Assembly (NCBI GenBank): GCA_905479495.1
Contig: CAJQMR010000003.1
Coordinates: forward strand, 124,001 to 188,000
DNA: 64,000 bases
Source: an uncultured Anaerolineae bacterium
Lineage (GTDB): Bacteria > Chloroflexota > Anaerolineae > Promineifilales > Promineifilaceae
Reading direction: 5' to 3'
This document shows positions 31,019-39,768 of this stretch, piece after piece. The stretch's first letter is position 1. Every line of letters begins with the position of its first letter. The notes below the pieces were generated by a model that did no database searches, was not told where the DNA came from, and was given only the letters and a program-made list of their open reading frames with translations. A program made the translations under genes and the position numbers.

Positions 31019-32709
31019 GCAACATCCCTTTGATTCCAGAAAACAAAACCGCCCTGCCCCGCTTAGGCGAGGATAACGGCTTGTTGGCCTGGGTCTCCTC
31101 AGTTGATCACAAGCAAATCGGCATCATGTACCTGCTGGTGACGCTGTTTTTCTTCCTCGTCGGCGGTCTGGAAGCGTTGTTCATGCGCATTCAACTGGCC
31201 CAGCCGGAAAATAGTTTCTTATCGCCCCAGACCTACAATCAAATATTTACCATGCACGGCACCACCATGATTTTCCTCTTTGCCGTGCCCACCTTAATTG
31301 GCTTTGCCACCTATTTTGTTCCACTGATGATTGGCGCGCGGGATATGGCTTTTCCCCGCTTAAACGCCTTGAGCTTTTGGCTGCTGCTCTTTGGCGGACT
31401 GCTGCTTTATTTCAGCTTTTTGGGCGGTGGCTCGGCCAGCGTCGGCGGTGTGGGCGGCGCAACGGGCGGAGCCCCAGCCGTGGGTTGGTTTAGCTATGCG
31501 CCGCTCAGCGAAACGGCCTTTTCAATGAGCAAGGGCACCGATTATTGGGCGCTGGGGCTGCTGAGCGTGGGGATCGGCACGCTGGCTTCGGCCATCAACC
31601 TTTTAGTCACAATTATCAGCATGCGCGCGCCGGGCATGACGCTGCGGCGACTGCCCCTGTTTGTGTGGATGGTTTTAGTCAACAGCTTCATCCTGCTTTA
31701 CGCCCTGCCACCGTTGAATGCGGGATTGGCTATGCTGTTGGTGGATAGGTTGTTGGGGGGACATTATTTTACGGCCGTTACCGGCGGTTCTCCCATCCTC
31801 TGGCAGCAATACTTCTGGGCCTTTGGCCATCCTGAAGTGTACATCATGATTTTGCCTGCCTGGGGCATGTTATCTGAGCTGATTCCAGTACATTCGCGCA
31901 AACCTATTTTTGGCTACGAATTCATCGCCATGTCCTCGGTGGCTATTGGTTTTCTCAGCTTTGGCGTATTTGGCCATCATTTGCTGGCGGTGGGCTTGGG
32001 CCACGTGTACGAAGCAGCCTTTGGCTTAACCAGCATGGCCATTGCCGTGGCCACCGGCATCAAGGTATTTAACTGGATGGCCACGATGTGGGGCGGCAAG
32101 ATTCATTTCAACACCTCGATGAAATTCGCCGTTGCTTTCCTTATCATGTTTACCATTGGCGGCATCAGCGGCGTCATGTTTGCCGCCGTGCCCATCGATT
32201 GGCAAACCACCGACACCTATTTTGTGGTGGCTCATTTCCACTACGTCCTTTTTGGCGGTACGGCATTTGCCCTGTTTGCTGGGATTTATTACTGGTTCCC
32301 CAAGATGACCGGCCGCCTGCTGTCAGAAAAGTGGGGCAAATGGCATTTCTGGCTCACTTTTATTGGCTTCAACACCACCTTTTTTGTGCAGCATTTTTTG
32401 GGTCTGGTCGGCATGCCCCGCCGCGTTTACACCTATCCCGACCTGCCTGGCTGGGGCCTGATGAACATGATTTCGACCATCGGCTCCTTCATTTTGGGGC
32501 TGTCGGTGCTACTGTTCATCGCCAACGTGCTCATCAGTCTGCGCCGGGGACAACCGGCTGGCGACAATCCTTGGGGCGGCTGGACGCTGGAATGGGCGAC
32601 CACATCCCCGCCGCCGGTTTACAACTTTGAGCAGGTGCCGCCGATTAACGGCCGTCGCCCTCTCTGGGATTTGGCCCACCCGGATGACATGGACGAACAA
32701 CGGAGATAA
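31015..32709 (+). CDS. coxA: Cytochrome c oxidase subunit I
   Basis: The 564-residue haem-copper catalytic subunit, with about 12 membrane helices. The low-spin haem region starts FTMHGTTMIFLF; GHPEVYIMILPAWG holds the CuB histidine cross-linked to tyrosine; GHHLLAVGLGH gives the paired CuB histidines; VVAHFHYVLFGG gives the haem ligands. It reduces O2 to water and pumps protons across the inner membrane. The gene overlaps subunits II and III. Confidence 0.97.
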   Translation: MSNIPLIPENKTALPRLGEDNGLLAWVSSVDHKQIGIMYLLVTLFFFLVGGLEALFMRIQLAQPENSFLSPQTYNQIFTMHGTTMIFLFAVPTLIGFATYFVPLMIGARDMAFPRLNALSFWLLLFGGLLLYFSFLGGGSASVGGVGGATGGAPAVGWFSYAPLSETAFSMSKGTDYWALGLLSVGIGTLASAINLLVTIISMRAPGMTLRRLPLFVWMVLVNSFILLYALPPLNAGLAMLLVDRLLGGHYFTAVTGGSPILWQQYFWAFGHPEVYIMILPAWGMLSELIPVHSRKPIFGYEFIAMSSVAIGFLSFGVFGHHLLAVGLGHVYEAAFGLTSMAIAVATGIKVFNWMATMWGGKIHFNTSMKFAVAFLIMFTIGGISGVMFAAVPIDWQTTDTYFVVAHFHYVLFGGTAFALFAGIYYWFPKMTGRLLSEKWGKWHFWLTFIGFNTTFFVQHFLGLVGMPRRVYTYPDLPGWGLMNMISTIGSFILGLSVLLFIANVLISLRRGQPAGDNPWGGWTLEWATTSPPPVYNFEQVPPINGRRPLWDLAHPDDMDEQRR

Positions 32710-33263
32710 TGACAATGGAGAAAAACAAACTGGCCATGCTGTTTTTTATCAGCTCAGAAGCGATCTTTTTTATCCTGCTGATTCTGGCTTACATGATTTT
32801 GCATAACAATGTGCTGGCTGGCCAGCCAACGGCCGTTTCCAGCCTGGACCCACTTAAAACCGGCCTCTTCTCTCTCTTTCTGTTTGCCAGCAGCTTTACC
32901 ATCTGGCAGGCGGAAAAGAGTTTGAAGGCAGGGAACGGCCGTTTCCCCCGCTGGCTTGCCGCAACGATTCTCCTGGGCCTCATTTTTTTGTTTGGTCAGG
33001 GTCTGGAATGGGCCAACTTGATTGGGCAAGGCGTTACCGTCAGCGTCAACACCTTCGGCACCACTTTTTTCACCATGACCGGCTTTCATGGCCTGCATGT
33101 TCTCATCGGATTGATCGGGCTGGCCATTTTGTTAGGCATGACGGCCAGGGGCGGCTTTCGTAACCCAGAATCACCGGCATTCACGGCCATGGCTGCTTAC
33201 TGGCATTTTGTGGACGCCGTCTGGGTTGTCATTTTCGGCGTTGTTTACCTGACTTTACTTTAA
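32709..33263 (+). CDS. coxC: Cytochrome c oxidase subunit III
   Basis: A 184-residue membrane protein with about five helices. Typical subunit III features are FFISSEAIFFILLILAYMIL at the N-terminus, FTMTGFHGLHVLIGLIGLAI in the middle, and YWHFVDAVWVVIFGVVYL at the end. ATG 32709 overlaps the subunit I stop in TAATG; a second ATG at 32715 is possible. A 131-base repeat-filled spacer follows. Confidence 0.93.
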   Translation: MTMEKNKLAMLFFISSEAIFFILLILAYMILHNNVLAGQPTAVSSLDPLKTGLFSLFLFASSFTIWQAEKSLKAGNGRFPRWLAATILLGLIFLFGQGLEWANLIGQGVTVSVNTFGTTFFTMTGFHGLHVLIGLIGLAILLGMTARGGFRNPESPAFTAMAAYWHFVDAVWVVIFGVVYLTLL

Positions 33264-33394
33264 AAACAGGAACACAGAGTTGCACAGAGGACACGCAGAG
33301 TTACACAGAGGAATAAGAGATTTCTTTGTGTTCTCTCTCTGTGAAACTCTGTGCCATCTCAGCGTAACTCTGTGTAACTTTTTCTGGAGGAAAC
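33264..33394. repeat. CACAGAG word-family inverted repeat
   Basis: The left half is built of GAACACAGAGTTGCACAGAG-type units (ACACAGAG, CACGCAGAG, TTACACAGAGG) and the right half of their complements (CTCTGTGAAACTCTGTG, GTAACTCTGTGTAAC). The whole can fold into a long imperfect stem. Related blocks stand at 41514-41614 and 42094-42207, always inside a respiratory operon and just before a ribosome site. Confidence 0.8.
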
Positions 33395-33625
33395 ATGGAC
33401 CAACAACCACTCAAACCCGGCTGGAGCCGCCCGCAACCTGCTGTGCTGCCTCGGCCCACTTACTGGCCCGTCATCATGGCTCTGGGTATCACTTTTTTGG
33501 CCTGGGGCATTGTTACCACCTGGATCACCGCGACTTTAGGTGCAGTACTGTTTGTGCTGTCCCTGGTTGGTTGGATAGGAGATATACGGAATGAACAACA
33601 ACGAGAAAAATCAGAGTCAGCGTGA
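33395..33625 (+). CDS. Small cytochrome oxidase-associated membrane protein (subunit IV-like)
   Basis: A 76-residue protein with two hydrophobic segments (YWPVIMALGITFLAWGIVTT and ITATLGAVLFVLSLVGWIGD). Short two-helix proteins of this kind in oxidase operons are subunit IV-like; assignment rests on position and topology. ATG 33395 follows CTGGAGG. Its end overlaps the Rieske gene by 35 bases, so the two are coupled. Confidence 0.75.
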   Translation: MDQQPLKPGWSRPQPAVLPRPTYWPVIMALGITFLAWGIVTTWITATLGAVLFVLSLVGWIGDIRNEQQREKSESA

Positions 33626-34133
33626 AACGGCCGTTTCCAACCTGATCACCCGCCGCCAATTCCTGACCCGTCTCAGCCTGGCGGCTGGCGGGCTGGGAGC
33701 CGCCTTAATCGGCGTGCCCATCGTCGGTTTCCTTTTCTCGCCGCTGCTCAAAAAAGAGCCAGAAGTATGGCAGCCCATCGGTAAAGTAGACGATTTTAAA
33801 GTGGGGGAAACCACACACGTTACCTTTTCCGATGCCTCCCCTTTGCCCTGGGCTGGCGTTGCTGCCGAAACGGCCGCCTGGCTGCGCCGCACCAGCGACC
33901 AGGAGTTCACCGCCTTCACCATCAACTGCTCCCACCTGGGCTGCCCGGTGCGCTGGCTGCCTCAGGCTGAGTTATTCATGTGTCCCTGTCACGGCGGCGT
34001 TTACAACAATGATGGTTCTGTTGCCGCTGGACCGCCACCGCAAGGACTGGCTCGCTATCCAGTGCGCGTCCAAAACGGCCAGGTTGAAATTCGTACCACG
34101 CCATTGCCCATCGAAGGGCAAATCATTAGCTAG
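33591..34133 (+). CDS. Rieske iron-sulfur protein of the cytochrome bc complex
   Basis: A 180-residue protein with a Tat-like anchor (TRRQFLTRLSLAAGGLGAAL) and the Rieske [2Fe-2S] motifs CSHLGC and CPCHGG; the Cys pair of the disulfide is included. It carries electrons from quinol to the cytochrome c domain outside the membrane. The gene overlaps both neighbours, and the next gene, cytochrome b, completes the complex. Confidence 0.95.
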   Translation: MNNNEKNQSQRETAVSNLITRRQFLTRLSLAAGGLGAALIGVPIVGFLFSPLLKKEPEVWQPIGKVDDFKVGETTHVTFSDASPLPWAGVAAETAAWLRRTSDQEFTAFTINCSHLGCPVRWLPQAELFMCPCHGGVYNNDGSVAAGPPPQGLARYPVRVQNGQVEIRTTPLPIEGQIIS

Positions 34134-35554
34134 TGAAACTCATGAAAAGATTCACCGCCATACTCACCCAAATTTGGACAGTCATTGACGACCGCACTGG
34201 ACTATCAGAAATGGTTGCACCGTTGCTCAGTCATCTCGTCCCGCCGGGCGCTAAATGGAGCTATGTCTTTGGCAGCGCCACGCTTTTTGTCTTCATTCTT
34301 CAGGTTGTTACCGGCACGGCACTGGCCACCATTTACATACCCTCCACTCAGGACGCTTACCAGAGCATCAACTTCATCACCAACGAGGCCACTTTTGGCA
34401 GCTTGCTGCGCGGCATTCATTTTTTTGGCGCGTCGGCGATGGTCGTGTTGATCGGGATACATGCTCTGCGCACTTTCCTCACTGGCTCCTTCAAATTTCC
34501 GCGTGAAGCAAACTGGCTGACTGGTTTAGTGCTGCTAGCACTTACGTTAGGCATGGGCTTCACTGGCCAACTGCTGCGCTGGGACCAAAACGCCATCTGG
34601 TCCGTCGTTGTCGGTTCAGAAATGGCGGGCAATTCTCCTGTCATTGGCGATCAATTGGCAAAATTCATCCTGGCAGGGGAGACGTTGGGCGGAGCCACCC
34701 TTAGCCGTTTCACCGCTTTCCACGTCTTTTTCATTCCTGGACTCATCTTTGCCTTTGTAGGTTTTCATCTATACCTGGTCATTCGCAACGGCATTTCCGA
34801 ACCACCAGAGGTTGGTCATCCCGTTGATCCCAAAACCTACCGCAGTTGGTACCAAAAGATGCTGCACGAACGGGGCGTCCCCTTCTGGCCCGACGCCGCC
34901 TGGCGCGATGTGATGTTTGGTGTGGGGGTCATCATCGTCATCGTTTCGCTGGCTCTAATTTTGGGTCCGCCGCTGCTGGACAAGCCACCTGACCCAACCA
35001 TCGTTCAGGCCAATCCCCACCCAGACTGGTATCTACTCTGGTTTTTTGCCTTGCTGGCCCTGACGCCACCACCGCTGGAGAAGTTTGCCATCTTGCTGTT
35101 CCCGTTAGTGGGTGGATTAGTCATGGTAGGCCTGCCTTTCATCGCTAACCGTGGCGAACGGCATTACAAAAGACGGCCGTGGGCAGTCGGCGCGGTCCTC
35201 ATGATTATTCTCATGATTGGCACGCTGGGCATTGCCGGTAAACAATCAAACTGGTCGCCTGACTTTGACCCAACACCGCTGCCAGCCACAGTTGTCGGCA
35301 CAACCACCGGCCCCATAGCCGATGGGGCCCAGCTGTTCAACGAGCGCGGCTGCGAGAACTGTCACCGCATTGCTGGCTACGGCGGGCGGCGCGGCCCAGA
35401 TTTAAGCACCGTGGGCGATCGACGCACCGAAGAACAATTAACGATTCGCATTCTTAACGGCGGCACAAACATGCCTGCCTTCGGCAGCACGCTGACGCCA
35501 GATGAAGTAGATGCGTTGGTGGCATTCTTGCAATCTCGTACCACCAATCAATAA
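34133..35554 (+). CDS. Cytochrome b with fused C-terminal cytochrome c domain
   Basis: A 473-residue fusion. Residues about 1-370 form cytochrome b with both haem-ligand histidine pairs (GIHFFGASAMVVLIGIH and FHVFFIPGLIFAFVGFH) and the quinol-site NPHPDWYLLWFFALLALTPP (a PDWY variant of PEWY). Residues about 385-470 form a c-type domain with CENCH and an axial Met in NMPAF. The fusion replaces a separate cytochrome c1. The start is GTG 34133, overlapping the Rieske stop; ATG 34142 is an alternative. Confidence 0.94.
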   Translation: MKLMKRFTAILTQIWTVIDDRTGLSEMVAPLLSHLVPPGAKWSYVFGSATLFVFILQVVTGTALATIYIPSTQDAYQSINFITNEATFGSLLRGIHFFGASAMVVLIGIHALRTFLTGSFKFPREANWLTGLVLLALTLGMGFTGQLLRWDQNAIWSVVVGSEMAGNSPVIGDQLAKFILAGETLGGATLSRFTAFHVFFIPGLIFAFVGFHLYLVIRNGISEPPEVGHPVDPKTYRSWYQKMLHERGVPFWPDAAWRDVMFGVGVIIVIVSLALILGPPLLDKPPDPTIVQANPHPDWYLLWFFALLALTPPPLEKFAILLFPLVGGLVMVGLPFIANRGERHYKRRPWAVGAVLMIILMIGTLGIAGKQSNWSPDFDPTPLPATVVGTTTGPIADGAQLFNERGCENCHRIAGYGGRRGPDLSTVGDRRTEEQLTIRILNGGTNMPAFGSTLTPDEVDALVAFLQSRTTNQ

Positions 35555-35573
35555 AAGGTGGCAAAGGCAAACT

Positions 35574-36320
35574 GTGGCAACGCTTCTCATTATCATTCAG
35601 CTCGTTTTTCTAGAAGGGATTTTGTCGCTGGACAACGCGGCCATCTTGGGGGCTTTGGCCTCCCGACTGCCAGACGACCAACCGGTCCCTTTCCCGGCCT
35701 CGCTGCGCTTTTTGGAACGGCCAACGAAGCGGCTGTTGGGGATGCAGCAAACGGCCGTTCTCCGTATCGGCCTCTTATTTGCTTATCTGGGGCGGGGGCT
35801 GCTGCTCTTTGCCGCCGAATGGATTCAGCGCAGCGTGGTGCTGGAAACAATTGGCGCCGGTTATCTCATTTGGTTAGGCATAAAAAACCTGCGGCCGGAG
35901 GCAGAAGATCAGTCCGCTGCCCTGTCCAGCAAGATGGCCGCGCGTGGTTTTTGGCTGCTGGTCCTGCAAGTAGAAATCATCGACCTCGTTTTTAGCCTGG
36001 ACAACGTGATTGCCGCCGTGGCTCTATCCACCGATTATTGGGTGGTTTTGCTGGGCGTGGCCATTGGCATCCTCATCATGCGCTTTGCGGCCGGTCTGTT
36101 TGCCCATCTGGTTAAACGAGAACCGATTTTGGAAACGGCAGCTTACCTGATTATTATCGCCATTGGTATCGAACTACTGCTTAGTGAATTTACAACTATT
36201 ACCTTTACCTCCTGGCAAAAGCTGGGTATTTCAACCGCCATTATCGCCATCTGCTTGCTGTACGCTCGATTGCCCCGCAGCAATCAAAAAAGTAAGACGG
36301 CGACTCAAATTAAGCCCTGA
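35574..36320 (+). CDS. TerC family integral membrane protein
   Basis: A 248-residue membrane protein with about seven helices and the two TerC signature loops, GILSLDNAAILGALA and DLVFSLDNVIAAVAL. TerC proteins are linked to metal handling, including tellurium resistance and manganese export. The start is taken as GTG 35574 because no ATG fits and the first helix begins directly after it. It lies 19 bases after the cytochrome b gene and is probably co-transcribed with it. Confidence 0.88.
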   Translation: MATLLIIIQLVFLEGILSLDNAAILGALASRLPDDQPVPFPASLRFLERPTKRLLGMQQTAVLRIGLLFAYLGRGLLLFAAEWIQRSVVLETIGAGYLIWLGIKNLRPEAEDQSAALSSKMAARGFWLLVLQVEIIDLVFSLDNVIAAVALSTDYWVVLLGVAIGILIMRFAAGLFAHLVKREPILETAAYLIIIAIGIELLLSEFTTITFTSWQKLGISTAIIAICLLYARLPRSNQKSKTATQIKP

Positions 36321-36393
36321 CAAAAAATATTTGTCTCCGCAGTAAACCGAAACGCAATGATGCTTATTCAAAAATACGTTTAAAAAGGAGCTC

Positions 36394-37008
36394 ATGATGG
36401 AAATCCCCTTAAAAGCTGAGGTTTTTTGTGTTAACAGTCCGTGTGGCCACACGGTTGGTATCATCTTCAATCCGATCAATCAAGCGATCACCCATATCGT
36501 CGTCCAATTAAACGATGTGGAAGCGACAGAGGTGTTGGTTCAGGTTGACCAGGTATACGAAGGGACGCCGCTGCACATCAGGCTGCGCTGTAGCCGACAG
36601 GCATTGGCGGCATTGGAGCCATTTATCAAAACCCGGTTCGTGTCTGGCCGCTACGCCCATTTCGCAACTGGCTATGAACCGGAGGCAACCTGGTTATGGC
36701 CCTACACGCTGGCCGATGAAGAGCAGTTCGGTCACTACGAATTGTTTGAACGCATTCCGCACGGCGAACTGGCCATCCATCGCGGCAATCAGGTGATGGC
36801 CACCGATGGGCCCGTCGGTATGGTGGAAGAATTTATTGTCACACCTGACAATCACCACTTGACGCATCTGGTACTGCGCGAAGAGGAAAAGTGGGGTGAA
36901 AATGATGTGATCGTGCCAGTAACGGCCGTTGACCATGTAAAAAACGACATCGTACACCTCAACTTGGACACAGCCAGCATTACCCAAGAGTGGTTTTCCA
37001 CCCGCTAA
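36394..37008 (+). CDS. PRC-barrel-like protein 3
   Basis: A 204-residue third paralogue of the proteins at 27537 and 28224, and more divergent from them. The same order is kept: N-terminal half (IPLKAEVFCVNSPCGHTVGI), WLWPYTL linker, HGELAIHRGNQVMATDGPVG and THLVLREEEKWGENDVIVPV. ATG 36394 follows AAAGGAG. It is 73 bases from terC and is followed by a strong terminator inside element D. The role is unknown; the family probably binds a protein partner. Confidence 0.82.
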   Translation: MMEIPLKAEVFCVNSPCGHTVGIIFNPINQAITHIVVQLNDVEATEVLVQVDQVYEGTPLHIRLRCSRQALAALEPFIKTRFVSGRYAHFATGYEPEATWLWPYTLADEEQFGHYELFERIPHGELAIHRGNQVMATDGPVGMVEEFIVTPDNHHLTHLVLREEEKWGENDVIVPVTAVDHVKNDIVHLNLDTASITQEWFSTR

Positions 37009-37024
37009 AAGAGATCAATCAAGA

Positions 37025-37094
37025 CAAATGACGTAGAAGACCGCTGTAAAAGCGGTCTTTTTGTTAGGCACAGATTCCACCGTCCTACCGATGC
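37025..37094. promoter_or_regulatory. CAAATGACGTA/CCGATG intergenic element D
   Basis: CAAATGACGTA (37025-37035) begins 16 bases after the PRC 3 stop. A terminator, TTGTTAGGC, CACCGTCCTACCGATG (ending at 37093) follow. The lipoprotein gene starts 58 bases later. Confidence 0.7.
37038..37062 (+). terminator. Terminator after PRC protein 3
   Basis: AGACCGCT (37038-37045) pairs with AGCGGTCT (37051-37058), followed by a run of T. It lies within element D. Confidence 0.88.
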
Positions 37095-37150
37095 CTCCTC
37101 ACGACAAACACCCTACATTAACTGATAGTAATCGTAAGGAGACATTTACA

Positions 37151-38359
37151 ATGAACAAAAACAGAACCATAAAAACGACAATTTGTTATCAAGGGCTGCT
37201 TATTTTGTTGGCGCTGTTGGCATTGGCTGGATGTACAAGCAAACAAACACCGACCGCCATACCAAGCAGTACACCAGAAAACGCACCCACTACGAGTGAA
37301 GCCAGCCCGGCTCCAACTGCCACAATGGCTGCGCCCGCAACGCCACTACCTGCCGCCACCTCGGAACCAACAGCCAGCCGCATCAGCTTCAACCCCGGTG
37401 AAGACAGCGCCGTAATCAACGGCACAATTGCCGAACACGCCACCAATGCCTATGTTTTACGGGCGCAACAGGGTCAAATGATGTCGGTGGAGATTACATC
37501 ACCAAACAACGACGTTTTGTTAAGCGTCACTGGTGAAGATGGCACGCCGTTAAAACGGTACCAGAATGGACCCCCCTCATGGTCAAACCAACTGCCAGCC
37601 ACCCAGGATTACTTTATCGATGCCGTTTCAGTCGGCCCAGCAGCCGATTACACGCTGCATGTCACAATTGCACCACTTCCAACCACCAGCAGCGGTAATG
37701 GTTCAGACAATCAGGCCAGCCGCATCAGCTTCGCACCTGGGGCAAACAGCGCTGAACTCAACGGCACGATTGCCGAACACGCCACCAATACCTATGTCTT
37801 GCAGGCACAACAAGGTCAGATCATGTCAGTGGAGATTACATCACCTAACAATGATGTTTTGTTAAGCGTCACTGGTGAAGATGGCACGCCGCTAAAACGG
37901 TATCAAAATGGGCCACCGTCATGGACAAGCCAGTTACCGGCTACCCAGGATTACTTTATTGATGCCGTTTCAGCTGGTCCAGCAACCGCTTACACGCTGC
38001 GCGTCTGGGTTGAGTCCCCGGATGGGACCGGCCCAGAACAAATCGAATTTGCCCCCAACGCAACCTCCACCAACCGCAGTGGTGCGTTACCAGACGGCGG
38101 CACCAAGGAATATGTGTTGGCCGCCAACGCTGGTCAAATCATGCAGGTACAAACAACTGGCTATAGTGCACCAGTTGCATTCACAATACACAGCCCCAGT
38201 GGCCTGTCCTGGAGCGGTGAAGCACAGGGTAGCGAGGTCTACACCTATACGGCTCAGGTGACTTTGCCTGAAGATGGCGATTATATGGTGACACTTTCTG
38301 TACCCGCAGGCGCTGGTGCAACACGTTACGACGTCACATTTACCATTGACAATGGCTGA
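37151..38359 (+). CDS. Lipoprotein with tandem pre-peptidase C-terminal-like repeats
   Basis: A 402-residue exported lipoprotein with lipobox LALAGC, a Pro/Thr/Ser-rich linker (to about residue 75), and three beta domains. The first two (about residues 76-178 and 188-288) are nearly identical, including SVEITSPNNDVLLSVTGEDG and QLPATQDYFIDAVS; the third (about 292-400) is diverged. The pattern (fold, then D-YFIDAVS-YTL) resembles PPC domains, which help secreted proteins bind or fold. The frame is open from 37061, but ATG 37151 follows AAGGAGA and starts the signal peptide. No enzymatic domain is present. Confidence 0.82.
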   Translation: MNKNRTIKTTICYQGLLILLALLALAGCTSKQTPTAIPSSTPENAPTTSEASPAPTATMAAPATPLPAATSEPTASRISFNPGEDSAVINGTIAEHATNAYVLRAQQGQMMSVEITSPNNDVLLSVTGEDGTPLKRYQNGPPSWSNQLPATQDYFIDAVSVGPAADYTLHVTIAPLPTTSSGNGSDNQASRISFAPGANSAELNGTIAEHATNTYVLQAQQGQIMSVEITSPNNDVLLSVTGEDGTPLKRYQNGPPSWTSQLPATQDYFIDAVSAGPATAYTLRVWVESPDGTGPEQIEFAPNATSTNRSGALPDGGTKEYVLAANAGQIMQVQTTGYSAPVAFTIHSPSGLSWSGEAQGSEVYTYTAQVTLPEDGDYMVTLSVPAGAGATRYDVTFTIDNG

Positions 38360-38421
38360 CGGTGAGACCGTAACAATACCGAGCAAATTAGTAATGGTGT
38401 GTACCGCTTAACAACATACAA

Positions 38422-38490
38422 CAAATGACGTAGTAGGCCGCCGAAAGGCGGTCTTTTGGTTTAGGCCAATCCCGTCTTCCCGCCGATGTG
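38422..38490. promoter_or_regulatory. CAAATGACGTA/CCGATG intergenic element E
   Basis: CAAATGACGTA (38422-38432), a terminator hairpin, GGTTTAGGCCAATCCCGTC, then CGCCGATGTG (38481-38490). The 3' block matches element F over about 30 bases with three differences. It lies upstream of the complex I operon, so it may carry its promoter. Confidence 0.75.
38436..38457 (+). terminator. Terminator after the repeat lipoprotein
   Basis: GGCCGCC (38436-38442), a GAAA tetraloop and GGCGGTC (38447-38453, one G-T pair), then TTTT. It lies within element E. Confidence 0.85.
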
Positions 38491-38558
38491 AATTTGGGTC
38501 ACGAAAGGTACCGTTAAGGCAATTCATTTTAAGAAAAATAACAAAGGAAACAAACTGT

Positions 38559-38630
38559 ATGCAATTTATTATTTGGTTGATTAGTGGCGTCATCCTCGTG
38601 GCCATCATCGACGCCTTGCGCCGGGTCTAA
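38559..38630 (+). CDS. Tiny membrane protein upstream of nuoA
   Basis: A 23-residue frame, MQFIIWLISGVILVAIIDAL followed by RRV. It has a ribosome site (AAGGA, 38544-38548), a single hydrophobic helix and a basic end that sets an inside C-terminus. Its TAA is followed directly by a TTG in frame with nuoA, so translation could be coupled. It may be a small complex I-associated subunit or a translated leader. No family is recognised. Confidence 0.55.
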   Translation: MQFIIWLISGVILVAIIDALRRV

Positions 38631-38639
38631 TTGCTGATC

Positions 38640-39008
38640 ATGACGTCTCAGCCAACACTCTGGCCGCTGGCCCTTTACGCCGCGCTGGTTTTCATCGTCG
38701 TTGGGGCCATGCTGGGCCTCTCCTACATTTTGGGCGAGCGGCACAAAGATCGCGCCACCGACCAACCGTATGAATCGGGCATCGTCACCACTGGCAGTGC
38801 CCGCCTAAAACTGTCTGTTAAATATTACTTAGTCGCCGTTTTCTTCGTTATTTTCGATTTAGAAGCCGCTTTCATCTTTGCCTGGGCCGTCGCCTTTCGC
38901 CAACTGGGCTGGGCCGGTTATCTCGAAGTCATCGTCTTTATCGGCGTTCTGCTGGCCGGATTGGTTTATTTATGGCGCAGCGGCGCGCTGGATTGGAGCA
39001 AAAAATGA
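38640..39008 (+). CDS. nuoA: NADH-quinone oxidoreductase subunit A
   Basis: A 122-residue membrane subunit with three helices and the conserved loop DQPYESGI with [20 protein letters not shown]. It shapes the quinone channel with NuoH. ATG 38640 is chosen; the in-frame TTG at 38631, directly after the upstream stop, is an alternative. It overlaps nuoB in ATGA. Confidence 0.94.
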   Translation: MTSQPTLWPLALYAALVFIVVGAMLGLSYILGERHKDRATDQPYESGIVTTGSARLKLSVKYYLVAVFFVIFDLEAAFIFAWAVAFRQLGWAGYLEVIVFIGVLLAGLVYLWRSGALDWSKK

Positions 39009-39634
39009 AGTGGCAGTTAACCAAAGCAACCGGCAATAACGACGCCGAGAACACATTGGAAGAAGCCGTGCAGCGCAACGTGGTCCTGACGCGGCTGGAA
39101 GATTTACTGGCCTGGGGCCGTAAAAACTCCATGTGGCCCTTTTCCTTCGGCCTTTCCTGCTGCTTTGTGGAAATGGCCACCAGCATTACCAGCAAATACG
39201 ACATCGCCCGCTTTGGCGCCGAAGTCATTCGCGGTACGCCCCGCGAAGCCGACATGATCATCATCGCTGGAACCGTTTTTATGAAGATGGCCCCCATCGT
39301 ACAGCGGCTATACGAACAAATGATGGCTCCCCGTTGGGTCATTTCCATGGGATCGTGCGCCAATTCCGGCGGCATGTTTGATATTTACAGCGTGGTCCAG
39401 GGCGTGGACAAATTTCTGCCGGTGGACGTGTACGTTCCCGGCTGCCCGCCCAATCCCGCCGCTTTTCTGGAAGGGTTGACACTGCTGCAAGAGAAAGTGG
39501 GCCAGGAGAAACGGCCGTTAAGCTGGGTCATTGGCCCGCAAGGCATCGTCAAACCGGACATGCCCGCCCGCCGCGACCAAAAACGCGCCGAACGGCAGCA
39601 AATGACCATCCTGCGTCCCCCGGACGAAGTGTGA
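39005..39634 (+). CDS. nuoB: NADH-quinone oxidoreductase subunit B
   Basis: The 209-residue subunit that holds cluster N2, the last Fe-S centre before quinone. The four ligands are visible in [14 protein letters not shown] and PGCPPNP. The frame is open from 38972, but ATG 39005 overlaps the nuoA stop and gives a normal N-terminus. The C-terminal basic tail ([12 protein letters not shown]) is longer than usual. Confidence 0.96.
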   Translation: MKWQLTKATGNNDAENTLEEAVQRNVVLTRLEDLLAWGRKNSMWPFSFGLSCCFVEMATSITSKYDIARFGAEVIRGTPREADMIIIAGTVFMKMAPIVQRLYEQMMAPRWVISMGSCANSGGMFDIYSVVQGVDKFLPVDVYVPGCPPNPAAFLEGLTLLQEKVGQEKRPLSWVIGPQGIVKPDMPARRDQKRAERQQMTILRPPDEV

Positions 39635-39768
39635 ACGGCAGACATCGTATGAATTCGACGTCTGCCTCCGAAAACCTGTTTCAAACAGGTTTGAATCCGA
39701 CAGACCCAAAATGAATTTTGGGGCGAGAAACCAACGAACGAACCTTATTTTGGTAGAAGTAGATAACG
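39635..39768. repeat. Three consecutive hairpins, nuoB-nuoCD spacer
   Basis: GGCAGAC and GTCTGCC form an outer stem. AAACCTGTTT-C-AAACAGGTTT forms a near-perfect palindrome in the middle. CCAAAAT-GA-ATTTTGG forms a third. The three differ in sequence. No promoter was recognised. Confidence 0.7.
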
